A DNA stretch of 39,018 nucleotides from an uncultured Paenibacillaceae bacterium (GCA_937874515.1 CALNBV010000116.1:1-39018); one strand, 5' to 3'. Positions 8,517 through 16,290 are shown, counted from the first letter of the stretch. The notes: a model not told the origin generated them from the sequence alone. Numbers and translations: made by a program.

Positions 8517-9104
8517 ATAATCACCAGATTTTACCTCGTCATAATTCAATCCACAAGCTTCAATGGTTCCTTTCCAAGATCCAAAGTATTTCCGGCCATA
8601 ATGATAAAGTTTAATGTCCACTGAAGAAGTATTTATTTTTTTCCCCTTTTCATATAAACCAATAATTTCTTTTAAAACTCTTTCTTTTGACCATGAAGAA
8701 TATTTTTTTGGAGCCACTTGGTTATAATCTAATCCTGCAGAAGTAATGGCAATTTTCCAGGTATCAAAATATATACGGGCATTATGATATAAAGAAGAAT
8801 ATTCATGTAGAACAAAACCGGCGTTTAATTTATATCCTTGATTGTGATACTCCTTAATTTCATCTAAAACTCTTTCTTTTGACCACTTCATATTACTAGG
8901 TTCTTTTTTACAATAGGTAATTTTAGTTTTAACAACTCTAAGTTCAGATATAGCATTTTCCCAGGACCCAAAGTATTGAACTGCATAGAAAAATAAAGAT
9001 TTATATGCTCTTTTAATTTTATCAGCATGTAATTTAACGCCCTTTTGGTGAAGGTCTATCAACAATTCTAAAACTAATTCCTTTGACCATTCTCCGTTCC
9101 CCAT
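8508..9104 (-). CDS. Protein made of three homing-endonuclease-associated (HNH_repeat-like) repeats
   Basis: 198 residues consisting almost entirely of three repeats of about 50 residues (roughly 6-56, 74-126, 138-187). Each has WSKExVLxEI at its start, a variable middle, and YFGSWxxAIxxxGLxY at its end. The pattern resembles the repeat found beside HNH homing endonucleases, probably a DNA-binding helical unit. No HNH, GIY-YIG or LAGLIDADG catalytic motif is present, so this is a stand-alone repeat protein: a DNA-binding remnant or a regulator. No strong ribosome binding site lies before the ATG at 9104. It converges on the type ISP gene and shares its terminator. Confidence 0.65.
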   Translation of the reverse strand: MGNGEWSKELVLELLIDLHQKGVKLHADKIKRAYKSLFFYAVQYFGSWENAISELRVVKTKITYCKKEPSNMKWSKERVLDEIKEYHNQGYKLNAGFVLHEYSSLYHNARIYFDTWKIAITSAGLDYNQVAPKKYSSWSKERVLKEIIGLYEKGKKINTSSVDIKLYHYGRKYFGSWKGTIEACGLNYDEVKSGDYKK

Positions 9105-9213
9105 AAATGGATATAAATAGAATTTTTTTATTTAATTATATAATAAGACAAAAACAACATAAATGGGAAGATATAGAAAATATAAATTAATATATTTAAG
9201 GTAAGGATAGAAC

Positions 9214-9343
9214 CATAAACGACCGTTTATGAAACTTTCATTTTTACTTAAAAAATACCTCTAAAATGCTAGTTTTATAGAACCAAAAACCGTACCAAAA
9301 TCAAAGTATTTTTATATTTATATATAACCGTTTATGGTACAAT
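9214..9343 (+). promoter_or_regulatory. Candidate recombinase binding (res-like) sites and promoter
   Basis: Three related sites precede the serine recombinase: a perfect dyad CATAAACG-AC-CGTTTATG (9214-9231), ACCAAAAACCGTACC (9282-9296) and ACCGTTTATGGTAC (9327-9340). They share a CCATAAACGGT core. TACAAT (9338-9343) may be the -10. Resolvases commonly bind several sites next to their own gene for recombination and autorepression; that role is inferred. The remainder of 9105-9379 is AT-rich and empty. Confidence 0.55.
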
Positions 9344-9379
9344 TAAAGGTAATAAAAGGAATATATGAGGGGGATATAT

Positions 9380-9931
9380 ATGATTTTCGGATATGCTCGT
9401 GTAAGTACCGATGAACAAAATCTCGATATGCAATTGGATGCCTTAAATCGTTATGGAGCTGAAAAAATTTATAAAGAAAAAATGACTGGAACACGAAAAG
9501 ACAGACCACAACTAGAAGAACTTTTAAAAGTGTTACGAAAAGGGGACAAGGTGGTTGTTTATAAATTAGACCGGATCTCCAGGTCAACCAAACATCTTAT
9601 TGAATTAAGTGAGCAATTCAACGAACTTGATGTGGATTTTATATCCATCAGTGATAATATTGATACCTCTACTGCTATGGGGAAATTCTTTTTTAGAATG
9701 ATGGCCAGTATTGCCGAACTTGAAAGAGATATTATTAGCGAAAGAACAAAAAGTGGATTAGAAGCTGCTAGGGCGAGAGGAAGAATGGGTGGCCGTCCGT
9801 CTAAACAATCGGAGAAGGTGGAAACAGCTTTAAAGATGTATAAAAGTAAAGATCACACCATTAGGGAAATAACTGAAGCAACTAGTTTGAGCAAAACAAC
9901 TTTATATAGATATCTAAATAAAATTGAATAG
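9380..9931 (+). CDS. Serine recombinase (resolvase/invertase family)
   Basis: 183 residues from the ATG at 9380, which has GAGGGGG six bases upstream; an ATG at 9365 overlaps that site and is less likely. The N-terminal catalytic domain starts GYARVSTDEQN with the nucleophile S9, and continues through a YKLDRISRS motif and the long dimer helix (MMASIAELERDIISERT). RARGRMGGRPS is the linker to a C-terminal helix-turn-helix (TIREITEATSLSKTTLYRYL). Length and layout fit small resolvases of plasmids and Tn3-type transposons, which resolve multimers or cointegrates. No transposase or terminal inverted repeats were seen nearby, so plasmid multimer resolution is the simplest role. Confidence 0.92.
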   Translation: MIFGYARVSTDEQNLDMQLDALNRYGAEKIYKEKMTGTRKDRPQLEELLKVLRKGDKVVVYKLDRISRSTKHLIELSEQFNELDVDFISISDNIDTSTAMGKFFFRMMASIAELERDIISERTKSGLEAARARGRMGGRPSKQSEKVETALKMYKSKDHTIREITEATSLSKTTLYRYLNKIE

Positions 9932-9949
9932 CAATTATAAAAATATACA

Positions 9950-9978
9950 TTGATTAAATACAAGTATAATTGTATAAT
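9950..9978 (+). promoter_or_regulatory. Promoter with TACAA-N6-TTGTA operator for the miniprotein at 10025
   Basis: TTGATT (9950-9955), a 17-base spacer and TATAAT (9973-9978) form a good sigma-A promoter. Inside it is the dyad TACAAGTATAATTGTA (9959-9974). The same promoter-plus-operator arrangement occurs at 21132-21160 before a paralogous gene, and the dyad recurs at 16726 before the XRE regulator. Confidence 0.7.
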
Positions 9979-10024
9979 ATCCATAATAACATATATTAAA
10001 TTAGTTTTTATGGAGGTAATTTAT

Positions 10025-10132
10025 ATGATTATCAAAGTTAGTGAATGGTTAAGCCTTTCAAAAGATAAAAGATATATTTTCCTTGTTGGCCTTTCAGAAT
10101 TGCAACGTCAAAAAAAGGTATTAAATGTTTAG
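10025..10132 (+). CDS. 35-residue miniprotein, paralog of the one at 20971
   Basis: 35 residues from the ATG at 10025, with TGGAGG eight bases upstream. The first half, MIIKVSEWLSLSKDKRY, is closely similar to that of the minus-strand miniprotein at 20971-21081 (MIINVREWRSLSKEERY), with divergent C-terminal ends. Two copies with the same promoter architecture argue that this is a real gene. Function unknown; the size and the helix ending in basic residues fit a small protein-binding or DNA-binding helix. It overlaps the next gene by eight bases. Confidence 0.65.
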   Translation: MIIKVSEWLSLSKDKRYIFLVGLSELQRQKKVLNV

Positions 10133-10283
10133 AACAGCAAAATCACAATGGGTTTGGACTGACAAAGCTGAGGCAAAGTTCCGTGATCGTAAAGCAGGGG
10201 AACCCGTGTGGGAAATGTATCGTAAGACAGTAAGGCTTTCCTGGGTTGAAAAAGGTTATGTTAGGGAAAAGGAAGAAGATTAA
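10125..10283 (+). CDS. 52-residue basic unknown protein
   Basis: ATG at 10125 lies inside the end of the preceding miniprotein gene, with AAAAAAGG nine bases before it. The product starts MFRTAKSQWVWTDKAEAKF and is rich in tryptophan and charged residues (QWVW, EMYRKTVRLSW), with no membrane segment. The overlap suggests coupled translation with the miniprotein. Not recognised. Confidence 0.6.
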   Translation: MFRTAKSQWVWTDKAEAKFRDRKAGEPVWEMYRKTVRLSWVEKGYVREKEED

Positions 10284-10302
10284 AAAAATTTCATAAATTT
10301 TC

Positions 10303-10340
10303 GGAGGTTAAGGTTGAAAGTGAATTGGAAAAATGACTAG
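10303..10340 (+). repeat. Copy of the translation start region of the gene at 11789
   Basis: 35 bases (10303-10337) repeat 11778-11812 with one mismatch: the ribosome binding site GGAGG, the TTG start and the first eight codons of the gene at 11789. Here the frame ends at once in TAG (10338). It is either a dead fragment from a partial duplication or the footprint of recombination at this spot. Confidence 0.8.
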
Positions 10341-10393
10341 CTAATTACATTTTAAAGGAAAGTCAGATCCTTACAAGAACAATTGCTTTTGAA

Positions 10394-10708
10394 ATGAAAT
10401 CTAAGACTTATTCTTTAGATAAAGAAGAAATGGATGCTTTAATGGATATAATTATTTCAATTATGGATGCCTCACACAATCTTCCTGATTTAATTCAAAA
10501 ATTAGAATCAGAAAAAGATAATGAAAAAGTAATTAAAGATATTGAATTTGAACTGTATTGTTTTTATAAGACTGTATCAGAGAAGTTTGAGAAAACTCCT
10601 TTTGTTTGGCAAAGTAAACAACAATATGAATCTATTATTGGAAAAGGTCAATTAAATGATAAATTAAATGAAATTGCTTTAAAAATAGAAGCTAGATTGT
10701 ACTCATAG
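10394..10708 (+). CDS. Helical unknown protein
   Basis: 104 residues, nearly all predicted helix by composition (EEMDALMDIIISIMDAS; DNEKVIKDIEFELYCF). Acidic, no membrane segment, no recognised domain. No convincing ribosome binding site lies at normal distance from the ATG at 10394, and the sequence just upstream is the duplicated fragment at 10303, so the gene may have lost its own start region. A hairpin AGCAAAT/ATTTGCT follows the stop without a T run. Confidence 0.6.
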   Translation: MKSKTYSLDKEEMDALMDIIISIMDASHNLPDLIQKLESEKDNEKVIKDIEFELYCFYKTVSEKFEKTPFVWQSKQQYESIIGKGQLNDKLNEIALKIEARLYS

Positions 10709-10862
10709 AATAGATAACAGCAAATTACACTGTTTTCATTTGCTATGGTATATAAGGGGTGAGTTGAGCGATTAGTAAAATTATTACTGATACTTTCTAT
10801 TTGGCAAAAATGCCGTTAAAGCTATCACAACTCTATTAAAAAATAAGTGGAGGGTTCTTTTT

Positions 10863-11033
10863 ATGGATTTAAGGATGCTTTCTTTTTTAGGCGTTATTTT
10901 AGCATTTGTTTTATTTGTATATGGCATTATCGGTTTGATTAGAAAAGAGAAAAAGGAAAAATTCATTATGTCCGTTATTGTTATTGTTACTGGTTTTGCA
11001 CTGTTTAATTTAATCCAGTTTCTTCTTCAATGA
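10863..11033 (+). CDS. 56-residue membrane protein with two transmembrane helices
   Basis: ATG at 10863 with GGAGGG eight bases upstream. Two hydrophobic helices (about 6-26 and 36-55) are joined by a strongly basic loop RKEKKEKF, so by the positive-inside rule the loop is cytoplasmic and both ends are outside. Not recognised. It is one of four tiny membrane proteins in this window (others at 12158, 23796 and 23994). A weak hairpin ATCAAA/TTTGAT at 11052-11070 follows. Confidence 0.7.
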   Translation: MDLRMLSFLGVILAFVLFVYGIIGLIRKEKKEKFIMSVIVIVTGFALFNLIQFLLQ

Positions 11034-11090
11034 TTGAGTTAAATGAGCTGAATCAAAAAATTATTTGATCCATTTTTAATTCTCTCCATT

Positions 11091-11105
11091 CCCTTCAGCC
11101 CATTA
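11091..11105 (+). repeat. Dispersed motif, copy 3
   Basis: CCCTTCAGCCCATTA, one of at least eight intergenic copies. It lies 80 bases before the gene at 11185. Nearby, the minus strand of 11124-11146 has GGATGGGCAAAAA, also present at 28040-28052. Confidence 0.65.
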
Positions 11106-11184
11106 TTTTAAAAACTATTTAGAAATAGGGTATTTTTGCCCATCCACCCAAAGAATCTAATTTAGTATAAAGGAGGGGTAATAT

Positions 11185-11811
11185 TTGAAAACTTGTGATG
11201 TATGTTATGGTCTAAAGGTTTATCAGCAACAGCCATGTATAGCATGTAATGGAACAGGTGAAAAAATAGTTTACGGTTTTAATGATCCTCAACCTCCACA
11301 TATGCAAATTAAACCAAGTATATATTATCAAATGCACCTTAATAAGTACCAACATCTTGTAGATGAAAACATTCACTTATCGGATAAACAAAAAGAAGTT
11401 TTAAGAATATTACTTACCAGTGATTCTTTTTTTCTTCCCTTTTCTTTTGATGGAGATTGGGATTATATTTATTCGAAAGGAAAAGTGGTATTAGTATCCA
11501 AACTTCTATTAGGAGATTGGAATTATGCTTTAATTGGTACACAATTGGAAGATGAAATTTATGCACTTGTAATAACTTTTCATAAAAAACGCTTGTTGAA
11601 AGAATTTTGTGATGATATTTTTAAAAACGAATTACGAAGAAGAGCATCTGAAATTGAGATTTATCTTTCATATCATGATTATATTAAATTTTATCAACGT
11701 TCTGTCTCTGAAGCTTCTGCTCAATTCTGGAGAAGTGTACTAAAAGAAGAAGATTTAAAAGAGATAGATAGATTAATGGAGGTTAAAGTTGAAAGTGAAT
11801 TGGAAAAATGA
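11185..11811 (+). CDS. Unknown protein with an N-terminal DnaJ-like CxxC zinc motif
   Basis: 208 residues from a TTG at 11185 preceded by AGGAGGGG. The first 30 residues carry CDVC and CIACNGTGEK, the CxxCxGxG form seen in DnaJ-type zinc fingers, so zinc binding is likely. The remainder is mixed, with a helical stretch (HKKRLLKEFCDDIFKNELRRRASE). No membrane segment. It overlaps the next gene by 23 bases; the shared region carries that gene's ribosome binding site. Function unknown. Confidence 0.75.
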   Translation: MKTCDVCYGLKVYQQQPCIACNGTGEKIVYGFNDPQPPHMQIKPSIYYQMHLNKYQHLVDENIHLSDKQKEVLRILLTSDSFFLPFSFDGDWDYIYSKGKVVLVSKLLLGDWNYALIGTQLEDEIYALVITFHKKRLLKEFCDDIFKNELRRRASEIEIYLSYHDYIKFYQRSVSEASAQFWRSVLKEEDLKEIDRLMEVKVESELEK

Positions 11812-12109
11812 CCGTGGGGAGTTTTTTGAGAATCAAAAAATAATTCGTCAATATTTTATGATTACCGTAACTAATTCGGATGTACTCGCAAGATATAATA
11901 TGTTAATCCGTAATATTATTGATTCAAAGACGGAAACTGATTATTTCTATTACAAAGGATGTATGTCAGAGTTTTTATTTTGGGCAAGGAATCTTTTTAG
12001 TGAGTTAGATCCGGTTGAAATAATTCAAGAAGAACAACCAAAAAAATATCCTTCTCTAATGGAAAAGCTTAGGAAAATGCGAGATGAAGATTATGGAGGA
12101 AATAGATAG
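11789..12109 (+). CDS. Unknown protein, translationally coupled
   Basis: 106 residues starting at TTG 11789 with GGAGG six bases upstream, inside the end of the preceding gene. Helical and aromatic in composition (YYKGCMSEFLFWARNLFSELD), ending in a basic tail. Not recognised. Its start region is duplicated at 10303-10337. Confidence 0.7.
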   Translation: MKVNWKNDRGEFFENQKIIRQYFMITVTNSDVLARYNMLIRNIIDSKTETDYFYYKGCMSEFLFWARNLFSELDPVEIIQEEQPKKYPSLMEKLRKMRDEDYGGNR

Positions 12110-12157
12110 ATTAACGGAGGTTAAAGTTATAAAGAAGGACAATAGGTGGAGATTTTA

Positions 12158-12235
12158 ATGGACGGGTCAATGTGGTTTACAGTTATTTTTATGTCAATAG
12201 CAACTATAATAGGGTTTCAAATTCTTAATGAATAA
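12158..12235 (+). CDS. 25-residue single-span membrane peptide
   Basis: ATG at 12158 with GGTGGAG upstream encodes MDGSMWFTVIFMSIATIIGF and a short NE-containing end, i.e. one transmembrane helix with almost no tail. It is too short for usual gene calls, but the ribosome binding site and hydrophobic pattern support it. Could be a regulator of a membrane protein or a type I toxin-like peptide; no antisense RNA was identified. Confidence 0.45.
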   Translation: MDGSMWFTVIFMSIATIIGFQILNE

Positions 12236-12263
12236 ATTGAGGATTTAATAGGGGGGATAAATC

Positions 12264-12460
12264 ATGGGAAGTAAAAAATGTTCTGGAATGACTAAAGAAT
12301 CAGCTTTACTAAACTTTTTGCGATTGAGTTCAGAACCATCAGTATTTGTTACCGATCCTAAAATGAATTAAAACCCTCTAATCATGAAGTGTTTGCCCCT
12401 TTAGATCGTTTTAAATATTCTTATGGGGTTACAGAATTTCAATATAAATCAACAAGGTAA
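12264..12460 (+). pseudogene. Small gene broken by a one-base frameshift
   Basis: ATG at 12264 has GGGGGG upstream and runs 35 codons to TAA 12369. Shifting frame by one base in the A-run at 12360-12363 lets the sequence continue as NELKPSNHEVFAPLDRF and on to TAA 12458, giving about 65 residues in all. Both halves read like protein. Either an indel in the A-run inactivated the gene, or it is a sequencing error, or programmed slippage. Confidence 0.5.
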
Positions 12461-12504
12461 TTATGTAACATTATAGTAACTATAAAGGAGCTGAACTAAA
12501 ATCT

Positions 12505-12960
12505 ATGAATGACATTGAGAAAAAAAGTAAGAAATACAATTCCTTTACGGCTGCATATGTAAAATCTACTGGAAAGCCGTACTGGAATATGTACCGTTGG
12601 ATTGGAGAGGTCCCTGAAGAAAAAGACGGAGTATATTACATATCACTTTCAGAAGCCAAACGGCTTCATATTCAAATTGATGAACGGGAACCGGATGTAT
12701 TTTCAAGGGCTCATAATGGGTACTTCGGCAAATACAAAGTGAAAATCGAACCATTTATAGAAGAAGATTTACAAAAAGGTTTTTTCAGTACCGAAAGTAT
12801 TAATAGATTATTAGGAACAAGAGTTTTAAAATCTTATAAAAAGGTAGGGTATTGTGAAAATAAAAGTACTTTTAAACAAAAACATGACTCTCGTTTTTTT
12901 GCTGTATTCGATGTTTCGGAATCAGAACAATTCAAAGCCTGGTTAAAAGAACAGGAGTAA
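12505..12960 (+). CDS. Unknown protein with a possible regulator-like fold
   Basis: 151 residues, not recognised. The N-terminus (MNDIEKKSKKYNSFTAAYV) is basic; the middle includes VYYISLSEAKRLHIQ and FFSTESINRLLG, the latter resembling a short helix-turn-helix. No membrane segment. AGGAG lies 14 bases before the ATG, longer than usual. It is followed by a lipoprotein gene in the same direction. Confidence 0.65.
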   Translation: MNDIEKKSKKYNSFTAAYVKSTGKPYWNMYRWIGEVPEEKDGVYYISLSEAKRLHIQIDEREPDVFSRAHNGYFGKYKVKIEPFIEEDLQKGFFSTESINRLLGTRVLKSYKKVGYCENKSTFKQKHDSRFFAVFDVSESEQFKAWLKEQE

Positions 12961-13031
12961 AAATATGATACTCATGAGGAACTGTTAAAAACAAATTTAT
13001 ACTTCTACAGCTATGGGGGATTATATCAGAT

Positions 13032-13460
13032 ATGAAATTTGGGGGAATTTTATTATTATTAATATTTATGTTAAGTGCATGTTCTTTTAACGAACCTATT
13101 AAAGAACTAACAAAGGAACAAAAACTTGCTATAGAAGAACAAGAAAAACTTGCTGAGGAAGAAAGAATTCGTATAGAAACAGAAATGGATAAACAAGATC
13201 AGGAAAAAAGGCTTCATATGCGTGATGTATTTCAGAATGGTTTAAAACCAGGAATGACAAAAAAAGAAGTAGACGAAGCATTTGGTCAAGAAGGTAAATA
13301 CATAGATATAATTGGTGAATGGTCGTATAGTAAGTATACTTATAAACCTCCAGGTGCAAACTATATAATTATATGCAGATTTGACAAAGAAGAATCTGCA
13401 TTGATTAGTGAAGAATTTAAATTGGCTAGTTGGACCACAGAACCCCTATTAGATGAATAA
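13032..13460 (+). CDS. Lipoprotein with a SmpA/BLIP-like C-terminal domain
   Basis: 142 residues. A short signal peptide ends in the lipobox LSAC with C17 as the lipidated residue, so the mature protein is anchored outside the cell membrane. About 25-65 is a charged coiled-coil spacer (KLAIEEQEKLAEEERIR). The C-terminal part opens GLKPGMTKKEVDEAFG, the start pattern of SmpA/OmlA/BLIP-like domains, which bind other proteins. Surface lipoproteins of this kind on plasmids may act in exclusion or contact; that is inference. A plausible terminator follows. Confidence 0.8.
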   Translation: MKFGGILLLLIFMLSACSFNEPIKELTKEQKLAIEEQEKLAEEERIRIETEMDKQDQEKRLHMRDVFQNGLKPGMTKKEVDEAFGQEGKYIDIIGEWSYSKYTYKPPGANYIIICRFDKEESALISEEFKLASWTTEPLLDE

Positions 13461-13473
13461 AAAAATTATGTTG

Positions 13474-13510
13474 GCCACTGGATCGTGATCTTGATTTCCA
13501 GGGCTTTTTA
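13474..13510 (+). terminator. Terminator after the lipoprotein gene
   Basis: GCCACTGGA pairs with TCCAGGGC (one bulge, loop of about 14 bases), then TTTTTATTTT. Confidence 0.65.
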
Positions 13511-13542
13511 TTTTGCAAATGACTTGGCTTGGACCAGAGTAA

Positions 13543-13899
13543 TTAATAAAAAGTTCCTCTCAGTTTAGCCTCTGCCGTTCGCCTATCCATAACTTTAGTA
13601 CAAATTTCCGTAATAAGCCTTCCGTGGTAAAAGATAATTTCATTTTTTGTATATGGATCAATGTATTGTCCTAAACCTTTACTCAGCGTGATTTCAGCCT
13701 GTCCGTTATCGTGAATGACTCCTGAAAAGATGGTTTTCTCTTTATTATAAACTTTAAAATATTCAAGGATCGAACATAAGGATTTTACTAAATCGTAGAG
13801 CATTTCTTCTAAATCAGGATACATATCTTTAGCAATTTCTTCATTTAAAATAAAGTCCATTCCCTTATCCACAACATCGAACCGAAATAAAAAAATCAT
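13543..13899 (-). CDS. Unknown helical protein
   Basis: 118 residues from the ATG at 13899, with GAGGTG six bases upstream; a GTG three codons earlier overlaps that site. Starts MIFLFRFDVVDKGMDF, with a helical middle (EEMLYDLVKSLCSILEYF) and a beta-like part (TIFSGVIHDNGQAEITLS). Not recognised. It stands alone on the minus strand and converges with the lipoprotein gene. Confidence 0.65.
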   Translation of the reverse strand: MIFLFRFDVVDKGMDFILNEEIAKDMYPDLEEMLYDLVKSLCSILEYFKVYNKEKTIFSGVIHDNGQAEITLSKGLGQYIDPYTKNEIIFYHGRLITEICTKVMDRRTAEAKLRGTFY

Positions 13900-13985
13900 T
13901 GCTATCACCTCGCTGATTCATTTCTTTTTTTATCATAACAGAAAAGATGATATATTAAACTCCTGGTTTCTCCAGATAGTAAGTG

Positions 13986-14029
13986 ATTGTCACAGGGGCC
14001 GGTACGGACAAAGCGTACCCCTTGACAAT
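13986..14029. repeat. 44-bp interrupted palindrome
   Basis: ATTGTCA (13986-13992) pairs with TGACAAT (14023-14029), and inside it GGTACG (14001-14006) pairs with CGTACC (14014-14019) around loop GACAAAG; GG/CC pairs add to the stem. No T run follows on either strand. A further TCCGTACCC lies at 14033. The rest of 13909-14057 has no gene. Possible protein or replication site; no role shown. Confidence 0.6.
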
Positions 14030-14055
14030 ATTTCCGTACCCAAAACCTAATAAAC

Positions 14056-14088
14056 AAGGTATAAGCCTACAATAAGGCTTATACCCTT
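14056..14088 (-). terminator. Terminator for the minus-strand gene at 14094
   Basis: AAGGTATAAGCC pairs with GGCTTATACCCTT (one bulge), directly behind the TAG of the minus-strand gene. On that strand it is followed by TTGTTTATT. Confidence 0.65.
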
Positions 14089-14093
14089 GGATA

Positions 14094-14987
14094 CTACAAT
14101 ATAGTTTTATAATACAAATCTAAATTGCTATTGTATTTCCAGCCTTTTCTTTTTAACTGCTTTTCCCAATATTTAAAATAAAAATCGTCCTGATGTTCAA
14201 AAAAATCTTTATCTGTTAATTCGGTTGAACCTAATGAGTAAATTACGGTTTTAAAACTATCTAATAAAGTTTCCAGTACGTTTTCTTCTAATTCGTTATT
14301 GTAATATTCTTTATATAAAGAAAGTCGATTCAGGTATAAAACACTCTGTTTATCATAAAATACTTTTTTATTTTGAACAATGTAAGAATGAACATTGCAT
14401 AGAAGTTGAGAAATCCCATCCATAACTAAAAATGAATCATTTTTATTCGTTAAAATATTTTCAGTATTTAGGACATATCCGGTCATATCCCCGATTGGAT
14501 TTCCTTCTTCATTATTAATAGAAGCTAAAATTCGTTCTAAATACTGTTCACCGTTGTATGACTTTATTTTTAACGAAATATCATCATCTTCAGCAATTAA
14601 ATTATCTGATTCAAAAAGTTCTAGTTCTATATATTTTTCTATTGCTTCTTTAATAGTTTTAGCATTTTTTAGATTTTCTTGATTATCTAAATATTGTGGA
14701 ATTACTTCCCCATCATCTAATGCTGTTAACTCAAAAGCATTATTGGTATGTTTATTTAAAAAACTATGAATAAAATAAATTGGAATTTCAGAAAGCATCC
14801 AACCTGTAATATCAAAGTTATCTTTTTTGATATAAGAAATACATTGATGCAAACGCATTAACTGTTCATCCCCACATTTACCTTGCTCTAGTTTTCCAAT
14901 GTTTAGGATGTAATCACTTATCAATTTATTAATATCAACATTTGAGCTATTATTTAATAATTCTTTTGCAATATTTACTTTTTCCAT
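14094..14987 (-). CDS. Unknown acidic protein
   Basis: 297 residues from the ATG at 14987, with GGAGAG five bases upstream (a GTG one codon earlier is too close). Acidic and rich in N, D, E and L, no membrane segment, mostly helical. Not recognised. Features such as WMLSEIPIYFIHSF and EHQDDFYFKYWEKQLKRKGW do not match a family I know. Encoded in a minus-strand group with the genes at 15051 and 15325, which share its composition. Confidence 0.7.
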   Translation of the reverse strand: MEKVNIAKELLNNSSNVDINKLISDYILNIGKLEQGKCGDEQLMRLHQCISYIKKDNFDITGWMLSEIPIYFIHSFLNKHTNNAFELTALDDGEVIPQYLDNQENLKNAKTIKEAIEKYIELELFESDNLIAEDDDISLKIKSYNGEQYLERILASINNEEGNPIGDMTGYVLNTENILTNKNDSFLVMDGISQLLCNVHSYIVQNKKVFYDKQSVLYLNRLSLYKEYYNNELEENVLETLLDSFKTVIYSLGSTELTDKDFFEHQDDFYFKYWEKQLKRKGWKYNSNLDLYYKTIL

Positions 14988-15050
14988 CACAGCTCTCCTT
15001 ATCGGTTCTTTTTATTTGAGTCAGTCACCTGCTCCAGATCCATGCGAAAT

Positions 15051-15254
15051 TCATATTGGCGTTTCGATAACGAGAGTGAATGTATCGGGATAATTTGACT
15101 GTAATGTTTTGAGTGTGCTTTCAGCTTCTTTTTTGTCCTTGAATATAAAACGTTCTCTCCATATAAGAGTATGGGTATAGCTATTAGTCGTTATGGATTT
15201 GAGCCATGTGCCAGTTGTATTATTTTTAATACTTGCAATATATTGTTTATTCAT
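15051..15254 (-). CDS. Small unknown protein
   Basis: 67 residues from the ATG at 15254, with AAAGGA 11 bases upstream; a GTG at 15278 lies before that site. Beta-alpha in appearance: YIASIKNNTTGTWLKSITT, TLIWRERFIFKDKKEAESTL, then a strand at the end (FTLVIETPI). Not recognised, though it looks like a small single-domain protein. Confidence 0.6.
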   Translation of the reverse strand: MNKQYIASIKNNTTGTWLKSITTNSYTHTLIWRERFIFKDKKEAESTLKTLQSNYPDTFTLVIETPI

Positions 15255-15324
15255 AAATATATAGTCCTTTCTGTCCACAATTTAGATAAAATGCGTTTCA
15301 TCGTTCAGTTGCTGGTTTTTAGCC

Positions 15325-16290
15325 TTAAAGAAATTCTAAAGAGTTTTTAATATAACCAGCCTCTTTTAATGCTTCGTAAGCACTTTTCCCGTTTTGTTTT
15401 CCTTCTTCTATAATTTCCATGATAGTTTTATCGTTTCTTTTTATCGCTTCAATAAATTCAGGAGTATTCGGAAGATGTTTATCCATTAATTCTAAATAGT
15501 TGGGATTACAACAACTCTCTCTTGCCGAGTATCTATCAATTTCTATGAATTGTTGATTAAAATAATCATCTTCATATATTAAGTAAACAGAAGCAATATC
15601 ACGGTAAAAAAGAAATGGTTCTTCTACCGTAAGTTCATTAAATTTCTTAATTAAATCATTACTTAACTTTTCTACCCCATAAAATTCTTCTAAAATTTTT
15701 AATACTTTTTTTGAATCTGGGATGCTGCTTTCATCAACAAGATCTTCATATTTAAAATCTATACAAGCCAAAATTTCAATTAACTCATTATAAGGAATGC
15801 TACTTTTAAAGAAAATAAAATCTTTTTCATCACCATAACTATGAAAAACCTTATATATATATTGTATTTCTTTAACTTCATAACATATAGAACCGAATGT
15901 AATAACCTCTTTATTTTGGAGATATTCGTTATAATGTTCTTTTAATAATGTAAGGAATTGTCCCTTTGTTAAATAAATATTATATTCAGGATTTCCCACT
16001 GGATATAATGTTTCTCCAATTTTCATATATTCGTAATCACCTTTTGTTTCATCATAAAATTGAAAATCGGAAACTATGACATCACTAAAATAATCGTTAT
16101 CAATCATATCTACAACAATATCGTCTTTTTGTTTATCGTAGTAAGGTTTAAAAAACTTGGGTATATCTTGTAGTTGAGCAGCCTTTTCTATAGCTTTTTC
16201 ATGATTTTCTGCAAGAAAGGTATGGTTTGTTATTACTAAAAACTCAAAATTACCTTCATTATAACTGAAAACTGTAGTATAAGTTCTCAT
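15325..16290 (-). CDS. Unknown protein
   Basis: 321 residues from the ATG at 16290 (MRTYTTVFSYNEGNFEF), preceded by AAAGGAG. The N-terminal 45 residues look like a small beta-alpha unit with a helix NHEKAIEKAAQLQ. The rest is acidic and mixed, with a CC pair (ESCCNPNYLELM) and a C-terminal helix GKSAYEALKEAGYI. No catalytic motif identified. It faces away from the repeat array at 16362-16596. Confidence 0.7.
   Translation of the reverse strand: MRTYTTVFSYNEGNFEFLVITNHTFLAENHEKAIEKAAQLQDIPKFFKPYYDKQKDDIVVDMIDNDYFSDVIVSDFQFYDETKGDYEYMKIGETLYPVGNPEYNIYLTKGQFLTLLKEHYNEYLQNKEVITFGSICYEVKEIQYIYKVFHSYGDEKDFIFFKSSIPYNELIEILACIDFKYEDLVDESSIPDSKKVLKILEEFYGVEKLSNDLIKKFNELTVEEPFLFYRDIASVYLIYEDDYFNQQFIEIDRYSARESCCNPNYLELMDKHLPNTPEFIEAIKRNDKTIMEIIEEGKQNGKSAYEALKEAGYIKNSLEFL

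Noticed and set aside
9214..9931. Complete transposon around the recombinase
   Set aside because: No transposase gene and no matching terminal inverted repeats were found.
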